This document shows, piece by piece, positions 35,401 to 42,365 of a stretch of 45,561 nucleotides of DNA (positions are counted from its first letter, which is position 1; every line of letters begins with the position of its first letter). Origin of the DNA: JAVBLV01 sp031553195 (GTDB lineage: Bacteria; Bacteroidota; Bacteroidia; Bacteroidales; P3). A model generated the notes under the pieces. It ran no database searches and was not told the DNA's origin. It saw nothing but the letters and a program-made list of their open reading frames with translations. The stretch spans positions 1 to 45,561 of the forward strand of contig JAVBLV010000002.1 in NCBI GenBank assembly GCA_031553195.1, in the 5' to 3' direction. Position numbers and translations under genes: made by a program.

Positions 35401-36912
35401 CAGACAGGCCGCAATGTCTCCTTTTATTACGGGAGTTGGCGGTTTCTTATGCACATTTACTTTAAAAGCGTCGGGAGGGCAAGCCGCGCCGTCATCGGCA
35501 GTGATTGTATATACGCCGGCGTCGGAAAAAGTATAATTCAATGTATATAACCCCTGTATATAATCAATAACGCCATTGGGCCGTTTCACCGTCCAGTTGG
35601 TATATTGCGCAACATTATTTTTAATGGACTGATATTTATGGGCATTTCCTTGACAGGCATTTTCTACCCCTTTTATTACCGGTTTCACATCTACTTGTAT
35701 ATCTAAAAATGCAGAGCCTTTACAACCGATGAGCGTATTTTCGTACGAAGCCCTTAAGCGAACCGTTCCCGCCTGAGAAAACTGGATCGTAAATTCCTGT
35801 TCGTTGCTATGCGAAAAACTATAGGCGTATGCAAACGCAGGATCGACTTCCCAGTGATAAACCGTAGCCGGCCATTTCGGCAAAGTATAGGTTAGTTCCT
35901 CTCCCACGCAAGCGGCAGTTTTTCCTTTTATTTTTCCTTCTACTTTTATCACCGGAATTTCTATGCTGGTAAAAGGCGAACATTTGGAACCATCTTTGCA
36001 GGGCATGTTATCCAACATTACCAAACCAAACCCGTCGTCGCTCACATTATCCCATACTACCTCTATGTCGGGCCCGTTATTGGTAACAATCGACCCCCCC
36101 TGTACTATCCAATTATAAGGGCTGCATTGGGCGGTAGTAGTATATTTGCTTACCTGGTTCTCGCAAACAACCGAAGCGCAGGTGATTTCGTTGAATTTTT
36201 CGGGTTTAACATCTATTTTTGATTCAAAAATGAATTCACAGTTACAAGCTGTGCGTACGGTTAACGTAACAGGATAACTCCCGGAGTTTGTCCATTGGTG
36301 AGTCGGATTTTGTTCTGTAGAGGAAGTTCCATCTCCGAAATCCCAATGCCAATATTTGATCTCTACATCGTTGGAAATTTCTACCCCTAATAACAGCACA
36401 TTTTCTTTTACGCAAGCGCTTAAGCTTTTAGGATCAGGATTCCCGAATTGTTGAACCTCAACTATTGGAGTGGGAATTTTTTCCACGCAAAGCATGGAAC
36501 TGCCTCCGCCATTCATGCTTATTTGGCCGTTAACCATAGCCGCTTCGTAAACAATCAGGCTACCGGTATTACTATTATCCCAACGGATATAACATACATT
36601 GCCGCTTTGGGAGTTTATGACCCCTCCCTCCACTTGCCAGATAAAATAAGAGGCGGTGGAATTAATGACTTTATATTCTAAAACGGCGTCTCTGCATACT
36701 TTTTCGCAAGGATTGTCCATAGAGCCTATTTCATGCTCAAATTCAAATCCTTTTTGCATTCCTTCGCAACCCACTTCTACCGAGCTGATAATTTTAACGC
36801 CATAGGCCGTCTGGGCCTTCAGCATAGGAGAGAATACTCCCACAGCTATTAACATAATTATCCAACCGCAAATTCTTTTTGCTTGCCGGAAATGAAATAA
36901 TACATTTTTCAT
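32182..36912 (-). CDS. Giant PKD-repeat surface protein with T9SS sorting domain
   Basis: This 1576-residue protein starts with a signal peptide (MKNVLFHFRQAKRIC ... VGVFSPMLKAQ, about 1-33). It ends with a type A sorting domain (FPNPARTEVNIAYDL ... ETRKLVITK, about 1495-1576). Between them lie many Ig/PKD-like modules. The clearest is WHWDFGDGTSSTEQNPTHQW (about 210-230); others share CxGxxxTYxxP and YxWxVxxG patterns such as ACVGEELTYTLPKWPATVYHW, and are rich in Cys pairs. Such SprB/adhesin-like proteins are exported by T9SS and held at the surface. About 15-20 modules would fit the length, but I did not count each exactly. Upstream is an 800-bp spacer; a terminator hairpin follows at 32128-32162. 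Confidence 0.88.
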   Translation of the reverse strand: MKNVLFHFRQAKRICGWIIMLIAVGVFSPMLKAQTAYGVKIISSVEVGCEGMQKGFEFEHEIGSMDNPCEKVCRDAVLEYKVINSTASYFIWQVEGGVINSQSGNVCYIRWDNSNTGSLIVYEAAMVNGQISMNGGGSSMLCVEKIPTPIVEVQQFGNPDPKSLSACVKENVLLLGVEISNDVEIKYWHWDFGDGTSSTEQNPTHQWTNSGSYPVTLTVRTACNCEFIFESKIDVKPEKFNEITCASVVCENQVSKYTTTAQCSPYNWIVQGGSIVTNNGPDIEVVWDNVSDDGFGLVMLDNMPCKDGSKCSPFTSIEIPVIKVEGKIKGKTAACVGEELTYTLPKWPATVYHWEVDPAFAYAYSFSHSNEQEFTIQFSQAGTVRLRASYENTLIGCKGSAFLDIQVDVKPVIKGVENACQGNAHKYQSIKNNVAQYTNWTVKRPNGVIDYIQGLYTLNYTFSDAGVYTITADDGAACPPDAFKVNVHKKPPTPVIKGDIAACLQTLTLYSVPKNNAYTYKWEVTNGTPTTAYSDEILVKWTSYTASTGLKVTYTDREEPYCQSSPATIAVKPLPQIAATIKQVPPDSVFENCTRRYVASYAYGETYEWSIIPATAGSVVSGTRDTVDIRWNEINPPSLTATVQLVIRKCEGLQSLTLTCSVLIYDIPNLTIIPSTATVCAGAPAVQFQSNHLSKWYVDGVLQQGPASYAFNYTPVNVTNGAVDRLITAEATVRCNVVRMGYASVTVNPAPRIAIKNVEDPSLWLCIGQPLNVHLQMTNDNNVPIGSIKWGKDGSFITPSATINPYLATVQGDYFVEATGLNGCKTTSSVFRLYQKVCVPGSGTLPPSEYYCLPDLAYSRRCDAANNLVYTFVDNTATSPGYGSYTVTWKLSGGGYGNTTVGSGSKISMTLTPNTTYTMRIVINNSSTLYRDVTFTATKDAKALYTTSPALNVCAGNQVTFTPTPPSPVQTYLWKLGQSKIQTTQIAQASFTYVGAFYLTIRDTLITTDLLSCKDTYISSINVYPNLLRGRVDCPPTEVCEGTDVPLTYVRQLGDPTPLSYLWQHNQCTTATTTANHAGEYYVTLTGQYGCINTVGVGRPNIVPPTPAVITGKTIVCKGSGETVNLSANTGNPASQYEWFRNGGLVGTGANLTTSAWASGTYTISVNVKTPLPSGTLCTQTASTTLKILDKPEAPKFVFNVLDCDNYLVDLKVTNPKPGTYQWSSGQTGDYIKVYQGGSYRVQYTSPEGCQSESQSLAVPHDPAYYFWTFPKGCYNLCEWPDKYVHGIAGFPTGQTWKWFWFEGGNTQSTGSAPSYSSQGLNPPLRVHSKFNDFQMALDNGYCYKQTEPFYVKWEQCKSCDLKITILNIACVEDPKGVYKFLIDIDFYNPNPFHMDYTLTPRNPAGASMGLLGGGICRLQPGSNTLSFVFDSPVPVPGNVVFDFLGHYENLFYCSQVFETFINKCSDYKPWKKSALQSLESDSPQQEMLSDAGKTISIFPNPARTEVNIAYDLPPFKGEASMEIYDLQGKQKGRWTLSQAQGEFRISVKDWTSGVYMLKLLTQGQVLETRKLVITK

Positions 36913-37712
36913 AGTCTTAATAATTTTGTTTATACTGAGAGGCTGAACTCAAAAAGGCTATTTATCCTTAAAATTACTAAAGAGGACTTTCGTAATTCTC
37001 TGAGATACACAAAATTTAATTTATAGACAAGGTAAAATACAGAAAAATAAACTTTTTGCACGCCTCATGATTATTGATTTAAATAAAATGAAAAGAATAA
37101 CGAGGATATGATTCCCCTCCATCCTTATTCTTCCGAGGTTATGCCTGCAATTAGACGTTTATCCGCCGCAAATCAGCGCGATTTAAAACTGTTTTGCTTC
37201 CGCCCAATTACAGGCAATGTTTGAGGTAGTTATTCTTCCCCAAAAACCAAATGAAATGACGATATAAGTTATCGGGTTTTGATATGATAGTTATCCAAAA
37301 GAAAATTTTGAACCGATGAAAAAAATAATGTGTGAAAAAATGGAGGTAGCCCGGGAAATTCATAAAAAAACAGATTTCTCCGCCTTTATGCGGCAATGCT
37401 AAACAAGAGAAAATAATGGATATAAATCTTTTCATAGATTTTCATTTTTACAAATCTCTTTTCCCTTTAATAAGAGCTTGGTTAACAGTAGTTGTGTCGA
37501 GTCCTATTTGATTTAATAAATTTATTTCGGGATTATTTCGTCGAATAATTTTCCGGAAACAATATTAGAAATGATAATGCAAAATTATATTGCGGCAGTT
37601 CGTTTTTTACGGAGTGAGCGGGGGATTTTAAAAAATCTCTATAAATAGATACTTATTTCATTGTATACAAATAATTTATGATGAAATAGCTTTTAAAATA
37701 AGGACATATAAA
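36913..37712. other. 800-bp stretch without a supported gene
   Basis: I find no convincing gene. A 75-residue minus-strand frame (37208-37435, MKRFISIIFSCLAL...) is rich in Phe and Tyr and shows no domain. Short plus-strand frames (27 residues from 37141, 25 residues from 37569) lack recognisable features. The stretch must hold the promoter of the giant PKD gene, but no exact TAnnTTTG box was seen near it. The sequence is less AT-monotonous near 37140-37240 than elsewhere, so a decayed gene is possible. Confidence 0.4.
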
Positions 37713-37997
37713 TTACCTATACGTTATTTTTTTCAACAACGACTCCAGGTATTCTTTTGAAAGACGTCCGATTTTAAAATTCAATATAGGCGCATCCTCC
37801 TCATAAATATAGCTATTCTCAGGATGACTAAAGGAGATCGTTCCTCCCATTTCTTTTAAAATTTGCAATTTATTAAAGAAACATGTTTTTTTAATTCCTA
37901 ATTTATCTGCAAATTCTTCAGCATTGCCGGTTTGACCTCTCCGGATCATACCGTCCATTCTTTCTAAAATTGCTAAATGCTTTTCAGCTGAATTCAT
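37713..37997 (-). CDS. Small helix-turn-helix (winged-helix-like) protein
   Basis: This 94-residue protein starts MNSAEKHLAILERMDGMIRR and continues with GNAEEFADKLGIKKTCFFNK, a helix-turn-helix pattern, and LQILKEMGGTISFSHPENS, the likely recognition helix and wing. The tail FKIGRLSKEYLESLLKKI may dimerise. The longer frame to 38132 is rejected because its extra 45 residues are Cys/Phe/Ile-rich without domain sense and MNSAEKH is a typical start. It diverges from the cluster beginning at 38258, so it may regulate the radical-SAM/lipoprotein genes. That is inference from position only. Confidence 0.7.
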   Translation of the reverse strand: MNSAEKHLAILERMDGMIRRGQTGNAEEFADKLGIKKTCFFNKLQILKEMGGTISFSHPENSYIYEEDAPILNFKIGRLSKEYLESLLKKITYR

Positions 37998-38199
37998 ATT
38001 TATCGAAATTTTATGTCGAAAGATTTCAGTAATAATCAGCCAATCGTCAGCAATAATTTTAGTACAGCTAATAGTATGGGTGTAAACAAAAAAGCATTTA
38101 AAAAGTTCAATCCGGGAATTTTTTACTGTCAATGCTCATTTCTTATGTAGTAATTCTATAGTTTATGATATCGTACAAAAAATTTTGATAGTTATTTAG

Positions 38200-38207
38200 T
38201 AAATTTG
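38200..38207 (+). promoter_or_regulatory. Possible -7 box of the LutB-like/rSAM cluster
   Basis: TAAATTTG matches TAnnTTTG and lies 51 bases before the ATG at 38258. The nearest TTG (38185-38187) is too close to be a standard -33 element. Confidence 0.4.
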
Positions 38208-38257
38208 TAATTGTCATATTTGTAAAACGTCGAAAAAAGAATAATCAAATTTAAGAA

Positions 38258-39451
38258 ATGAATTCCCCTTCCTACAAAGAATTCAACAGCGTTTGTCGTA
38301 GAATTATTGCCAAGAATGAGAGCAAGGATTTTTCTTTTGTCCCAACCAACAATTCAGCTACTTTAAATGAATTGTTTTCAGATATTAAAGAAGCTAAAAT
38401 TCAAGCGTTCAATATAAAAAAGAAAATGCTAAGTTCTTTGGATAAAAATTGTTTGCAATTCGAACAAATATTTCAGGAGAATGGAGGCGTTTTATTTTGG
38501 GCGGCAGAATATGAAGAAGCCTTGAATGCATTGAAAGAAATATTAGAGAAAAATCAATTGAATACAGTCCATTTGGAAAGAGACTTTCTATTTGAAGAAA
38601 TTGAATTGGAAAGTTTTTTGCGGCATGAAGAAATTAAGATCAAGCCTAACAGAGAGGTTCTTGTTTTTCAGGCAAACCAGTTATTAGTTGAAAATGGAAG
38701 TATTGTTGTATCTACCCACAACAAAGAATTCTATGATAATTTAATTTCTTCCAAGATTAAAATTTGTTTTGTTCCGATACATAGTTTACTATCGTCTACA
38801 GACGACCTGGACTTATTTTTAAATTTATATTCGATTTACAATAGCGGACAAAAATTGGAAACCTATTCGGTTGTTTTAACTCCTAATAAAAAAGAACAGG
38901 AAGAATTATTTTATTTGATCTTGTTGGATAATAACAGAACTTCTTTACTCGAGAGTAAAGAGCATTACGCGGCGTTGGCATGCATTCATTGCAATGCTTG
39001 CCGAAACGTTTGTCCTGTGTATAAAACTATCGGAGCCGAACCTTACAATAGCGTATTTGCCGGACCCTTGGCAAAAGTGGTATCTCCTTTCCTGGATAAT
39101 GTAGAAACAACCAAGCACCTGAGCTTTACGTCTACTTTGTGCGGCGCCTGCGCTGAAATATGCCCTTTGAACATACCTTTACAGGATCTGATAATAAAAA
39201 ACCGCCAAATAATAAGAGCAGAAAATTACGTTGATTATAAAGAACGGGCAAAAATAAAAAGGCTCTCTAAATTCTTAACCAACAGAAAAAAAATGAATGC
39301 CAAATCATGGCGTAAAAATTTAGTTTTTAAATGGTTTCTGGATAAAGAAATTCGTTGGAACCGGCATGTGCCTTCATTCGAAAAACAGTCGTTTAATAAA
39401 CGGCAAATTTCTCCTAAAAAGAAGAAATCGCATACAAAATCATCATTATGA
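38258..39451 (+). CDS. LutB-like iron-sulfur protein with degenerate LUD-type N-terminus
   Basis: This 397-residue protein has two ferredoxin-type cluster motifs, CIHCNACRNVCPVYKTIG (about 242-259, with the GAEPYNSVFAGPLAKVVSP continuation typical of LutB/YkgF) and LCGACAEICPLNIPLQDL (about 293-310). The upstream 230 residues correspond to the LUD domain in position and secondary-structure feel but are divergent. The protein is shorter than classical LutB (about 460). LutB works with LutA and LutC in lactate oxidation; neither is present here. Instead it is the first gene of a cluster with a lipoprotein pair, a radical SAM enzyme and DeoC. Its basic tail (KKKKSHTKSSL) ends 10 bp before the first lipoprotein frame. 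It may supply electrons to the radical SAM enzyme, a hypothesis only. Confidence 0.82.
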   Translation: MNSPSYKEFNSVCRRIIAKNESKDFSFVPTNNSATLNELFSDIKEAKIQAFNIKKKMLSSLDKNCLQFEQIFQENGGVLFWAAEYEEALNALKEILEKNQLNTVHLERDFLFEEIELESFLRHEEIKIKPNREVLVFQANQLLVENGSIVVSTHNKEFYDNLISSKIKICFVPIHSLLSSTDDLDLFLNLYSIYNSGQKLETYSVVLTPNKKEQEELFYLILLDNNRTSLLESKEHYAALACIHCNACRNVCPVYKTIGAEPYNSVFAGPLAKVVSPFLDNVETTKHLSFTSTLCGACAEICPLNIPLQDLIIKNRQIIRAENYVDYKERAKIKRLSKFLTNRKKMNAKSWRKNLVFKWFLDKEIRWNRHVPSFEKQSFNKRQISPKKKKSHTKSSL

Positions 39452-39461
39452 ACCTTCCGAT

Positions 39462-39593
39462 ATGAAAACGCATAAAGAAAATAAACGATATATATTGGGG
39501 GCTATCTGTTTATCTCCTGTAGCATTTGTCTTTCAGGCTTGTTATGGCCCTCCCAGTAATATAGAACGCGATATTTGTTTAAAGGGACCGTAA
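39462..39593 (+). pseudogene. Truncated paralog of the rSAM-associated lipoprotein
   Basis: This 43-residue frame begins MKTHKENKRYILGAICLS, then VAFVFQACYG and ERDICLKGP, and stops. It aligns with residues 1-50 of the lipoprotein at 39682 (RYILGTICLS, VAFIFQACYG, EDVCIKGT), including the lipobox Cys, a Cys in the signal core and the later Cys. The frame ends exactly where a 15-bp hairpin begins (39593), and the carboxypeptidase-regulatory-like domain of its neighbour is missing. It is either a lipoprotein gene cut off by a palindromic element or a deliberately short lipopeptide. DNA identity with its neighbour is moderate, so the duplication is not recent. Confidence 0.7.
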
Positions 39594-39625
39594 GTCAGGA
39601 CGTGACTTAGAGTCACGCCCTGACT
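39593..39625 (+). repeat. 15-bp palindromic hairpin at the truncation point
   Basis: AGTCAGGACGTGACT (39593-39607), TAG, AGTCACGCCCTGACT (39611-39625). The arms pair at 14 of 15 positions. The first A of the stem is the last base of the TAA stop codon of the truncated lipoprotein. There is no U tract immediately after it, so it looks more like an inserted palindrome than a classical terminator, though partial attenuation is possible. Confidence 0.7.
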
Positions 39626-39681
39626 AGGCTATCAAATAAAAAACCAATTTTGTCTATATAAATAAACCAAACACGACTCAT

Positions 39682-40098
39682 ATGACGACAGATAAAATTA
39701 AAATCAGGACTCGAAAGATCCGCAGATATATTTTAGGAACTATTTGCCTGTCTTCGGTCGCATTTATTTTTCAGGCATGCTATGGAATCGACAATTCCAG
39801 AGATGAGGACGTATGTATTAAAGGAACCGTTATCTCAACCGCTAACAGGCCAATATCGGGAATCAAGGTTTCCGTGAGAAGCAATTTTTCCAATTACGTT
39901 TACACAGACCGAGAGGGAAACTTCACCATGTATACAAACTTTCTCCACGAATACAACCTTAAATTCGAAGATTCGGATTCTTCAAGAAGAGGAGGCATTC
40001 TTTACGAACCCAAAGACACAATCGTCAAAAATGACAGTTTGCTGACCCAACTTAATATTACCCTCAATATCCATGAACAGGATACGCTTTCGAATTAA
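39682..40098 (+). CDS. Radical SAM-associated putative lipoprotein
   Basis: This 138-residue protein has a basic start (MTTDKIKIRTRKIRR), a hydrophobic core with an unusual internal Cys (YILGTICLSSVAFIF) and a lipobox-like QAC with Cys36 as likely lipid anchor. The mature part starts YGIDNSRDEDVCIKG. It then shows a carboxypeptidase-regulatory-like beta-sandwich: GTVISTANRPISGIKVSV, YVYTDREGNFTMYT, LKFEDSD. This pattern agrees with the family I know as rSAM-associated putative lipoprotein (TIGR04134). Its 3' end overlaps the radical SAM gene by 26 bases, so the two are translated together. It may be the substrate or the partner of that enzyme; which residue would be modified is unknown. Conserved Cys near the lipid anchor are candidates. 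Confidence 0.85.
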   Translation: MTTDKIKIRTRKIRRYILGTICLSSVAFIFQACYGIDNSRDEDVCIKGTVISTANRPISGIKVSVRSNFSNYVYTDREGNFTMYTNFLHEYNLKFEDSDSSRRGGILYEPKDTIVKNDSLLTQLNITLNIHEQDTLSN

Positions 40099-41149
40099 AC
40101 AGTCTATTTTTAATTCTTTTAGGGAAAACGAAACCCAACTCCACGAACTGAATTATTTATTCTGGGAGTGTACGCATAGATGCAATCTTAAATGTTTGCA
40201 TTGCGGTTCGGATTGCGTACAAAATTCCGTTAATCAGGATATGCCTTTCGAAGATTTTTTAAAAGCTATATTACCTGTGCGAAAGGCTTATAAAAATCCG
40301 ATTATCGTTGTATTGACAGGAGGAGAACCTCTTTTGAGGAACGATATCGACCAATGTGGAAAAACTTTGCGTGAACACGGATTCCATTGGGGATTGGTAA
40401 CCAATGGATTTAGGTACGACGACGAAATTCATAATAAACTACTTAGCAGTGGAATGAGCGCGCTGACCTTAAGCATAGACGGATTTGAAGAAAATCATAA
40501 TTGGTTGCGCGGAAATCCAAAAAGTTTCGAAAAGGCAATTCAAACGCTGGATATTATCAGAATGACGAACGGATTTAACTATGATGTAGTTACTTGCGTA
40601 AATGCGAGAAACATCAATGAGTTGCCGGCGTTAAAAGAATTTTTCATTTCAAAAAGAGTAAAAGCTTGGAGATTATTTACCATTAGTCCTATCGGCAGGG
40701 CGGCCGGAAATGAGCAAATGCTATTGAATCCCCGTCAACATAAATATTTAATGGATTTTATCGCCCAAACGCGTATTGAAGATAAAAACAAAATAGATAT
40801 AAAATTTAGTTGCGAAGCCTATGTAGGCAATTATGAATGCAAGGTGAGGGACAGTTTTTTCTTTTGCAGGGCGGGCATTAATATCGGCTCTGTGCTGATC
40901 GACGGCTCAATATCGGCTTGTCCGAATATTGACCGAAGTTTTGTGCAGGGAAATATTTATAAAGACGATTTTTTAGATGTTTGGGAAAATCGCTTTCAGA
41001 TAATGCGCGACAAGCAATGGACAAAAACAGGAATTTGCGACGGGTGCAAAGATTATTCTCATTGCAAAGGAGGAGCGCTTCATCTCTGGAATCAAGAAAA
41101 GAAACAGATACGCAAATGCATTCAACAAGACTTAGAAGAAACATATTGA
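40073..41149 (+). CDS. Radical SAM/SPASM-like enzyme of the rSAM/lipoprotein system
   Basis: This 358-residue radical SAM enzyme binds a 4Fe-4S cluster through C37-NLK-C41-LH-C44, flanked by further Cys at 33 and 48. SAM-binding signs are VLTGGEPLLR (GGEP motif) and LSIDGFEENHNWLRG. The C-terminus carries a SPASM-like set of cysteines: CEAYVGNYEC, FFFCRAGINIGSVLIDGS, SACPNIDRS, and CDGCKDYSHCKGG near the end. Such domains bind auxiliary Fe-S clusters and are common in enzymes that modify peptides. Together with the overlapping lipoprotein gene it matches the rSAM/lipoprotein system (TIGR04133 type). No biochemical function is known to me. The ATG at 40073 lies inside the lipoprotein gene and precedes the conserved ELNYLFWECTHRCNLKC region by 20-odd residues, a sensible start. 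Confidence 0.9.
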   Translation: MNRIRFRIKQSIFNSFRENETQLHELNYLFWECTHRCNLKCLHCGSDCVQNSVNQDMPFEDFLKAILPVRKAYKNPIIVVLTGGEPLLRNDIDQCGKTLREHGFHWGLVTNGFRYDDEIHNKLLSSGMSALTLSIDGFEENHNWLRGNPKSFEKAIQTLDIIRMTNGFNYDVVTCVNARNINELPALKEFFISKRVKAWRLFTISPIGRAAGNEQMLLNPRQHKYLMDFIAQTRIEDKNKIDIKFSCEAYVGNYECKVRDSFFFCRAGINIGSVLIDGSISACPNIDRSFVQGNIYKDDFLDVWENRFQIMRDKQWTKTGICDGCKDYSHCKGGALHLWNQEKKQIRKCIQQDLEETY

Positions 41150-41174
41150 TCAGACATTATAAATATCATCTCAA

Positions 41175-42035
41175 ATGATTTGTGAAAAAGATTACGAGCA
41201 AATTACAGAAGTCTTCGTTCAAAACGAACTAAATCAAATTCTTTCGCAAGAAATACCGAACCTGTCAGAGCAGGAAACGTATAAATTAATCTTGAATTGC
41301 ATAGATCTCACTACTTTAGAGGGAAACGACACAAATGAAAAAGTAGCGGCGCTTTGCCGGAAAGCGTATGGATTTTCGGAACAAAATCCGGCTTTACCCA
41401 ATGTGGCGGCCGTATGTGTATACTCTGTTTTTGCAAGTTTGGTAAAAAAGAATTTAATGGGAAAAAATATAAAAACAGTTTGCGTTGCGGGCGCTTTTCC
41501 TTCGGGACAATCTCCTATTTCAGTGAAACTGCAAGAAATTCAATACGCTATTGATCAGGGGTCGGAAGAAATTGACATGGTTATTTCCAGGGGCTCTTTA
41601 TTAGAAGGCAATTATAATAAGGTCTACGACGAAATTGCTTCTATAAAAGAATACTGTAAAAATGTTTGTTTAAAAGTAATTTTAGAAACCGGCGAATTGC
41701 AATCGTTAAAAAATATTGCCATTGCCAGCGATTTAGCCATTTGGGCTGGAGCTGACTTTATAAAAACCTCCACAGGAAAAATACCTGTTTCGGCAACTAA
41801 AGAAGCCGCTCTTGTTATGTTACATCAAATAAAGAATCATTATCAAAAAACAGGGAAAAGAATTGGGTTTAAAGCTTCCGGCGGGATTTCAGAACCTGAA
41901 CAAGCGAAAATGTATTTGCAATTAACGCAGGCCACTTTAGGCGACGAATATCTGAATAACAGTTACTTTAGAATCGGAGCCAGCCGCTTAGCCAACGCTG
42001 TCTTTGAACAGTTAAAGCATATCTGTGATTGCTAA
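41175..42035 (+). CDS. deoC: Deoxyribose-phosphate aldolase
   Basis: This 286-residue TIM-barrel class I aldolase cleaves 2-deoxyribose-5-phosphate to glyceraldehyde-3-phosphate and acetaldehyde in the cytosol. The Schiff-base lysine lies in GADFIKTSTGK (about residue 196), and the second active-site lysine in GFKASGGI near 234. CIDLTTLEG near the start, VAGAFPSGQ, and EEIDMVISRG also fit. An N-terminal extension of about 35 residues is usual in the longer DeoC forms. It begins 25 bp after the radical SAM gene in the same direction and is probably co-transcribed. Its link to the rSAM/lipoprotein pair is unexplained; it may simply share the operon. Confidence 0.95.
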   Translation: MICEKDYEQITEVFVQNELNQILSQEIPNLSEQETYKLILNCIDLTTLEGNDTNEKVAALCRKAYGFSEQNPALPNVAAVCVYSVFASLVKKNLMGKNIKTVCVAGAFPSGQSPISVKLQEIQYAIDQGSEEIDMVISRGSLLEGNYNKVYDEIASIKEYCKNVCLKVILETGELQSLKNIAIASDLAIWAGADFIKTSTGKIPVSATKEAALVMLHQIKNHYQKTGKRIGFKASGGISEPEQAKMYLQLTQATLGDEYLNNSYFRIGASRLANAVFEQLKHICDC

Positions 42036-42053
42036 ATACATGACAAAAAAGAG

Positions 42054-42221
42054 TTGATAGAAGTAGTTAAATATGAGGAAGTAATTATATCTAAAGGGCC
42101 TTTTTTGAACCGTTTCTTACATAGGTTGGAAAGATATAAAATGGCTAAGGGGCAAGGATATAGTGAGTATTGGAAAGAAAAGAAGTATGTATTTAAAGGA
42201 GAATTCGAATTTGAAAAATGA
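42054..42221 (+). CDS. Unrecognised 55-residue ORF downstream of deoC (possible remnant)
   Basis: An open frame in phase with deoC runs from TTG 42054 to TGA 42219-42221, reading LIEVVKYEEVIISKGPFL, NRFLHRLERYKMAKG, QGYSEYWKEKKYVFKGEF. The composition (Lys, Glu, Tyr) is protein-like and the frame is uninterrupted, but there is no ATG near its start. The only inner ATG would give 25 residues. It may be a decayed gene; I recognise no family. Confidence 0.3.
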   Translation: MIEVVKYEEVIISKGPFLNRFLHRLERYKMAKGQGYSEYWKEKKYVFKGEFEFEK

Positions 42222-42324
42222 AATTCATTTGCGAGGAGAATAGAAAAATAAGAATTTATATCGAAGAATTTTAAAATGCAAATCCAGACTTTTAATCAAA
42301 ATGGTATAATTTATTATTTCTCAT

Positions 42325-42332
42325 TATTTTTG
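42325..42332 (+). promoter_or_regulatory. -7 box of the AddB-like nuclease gene
   Basis: TATTTTTG followed by TG matches TAnnTTTG and lies 33 bases before the ATG at 42366. The -33 position has no clear TTG. Confidence 0.45.
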
Positions 42333-42365
42333 TGTTTTTAAATTGCCCATTTTCAATTTTTTTCT

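Noticed and set aside
37208..37435. 75-residue minus-strand ORF
   Set aside because: Aromatic-rich, without domain, promoter or conserved context; kept only as a note in the 800-bp gap.
37998..38132. 45-residue N-terminal extension of the small HTH protein
   Set aside because: Cys/Phe-rich, not domain-like; MNSAEKH at 37997 is a natural start.
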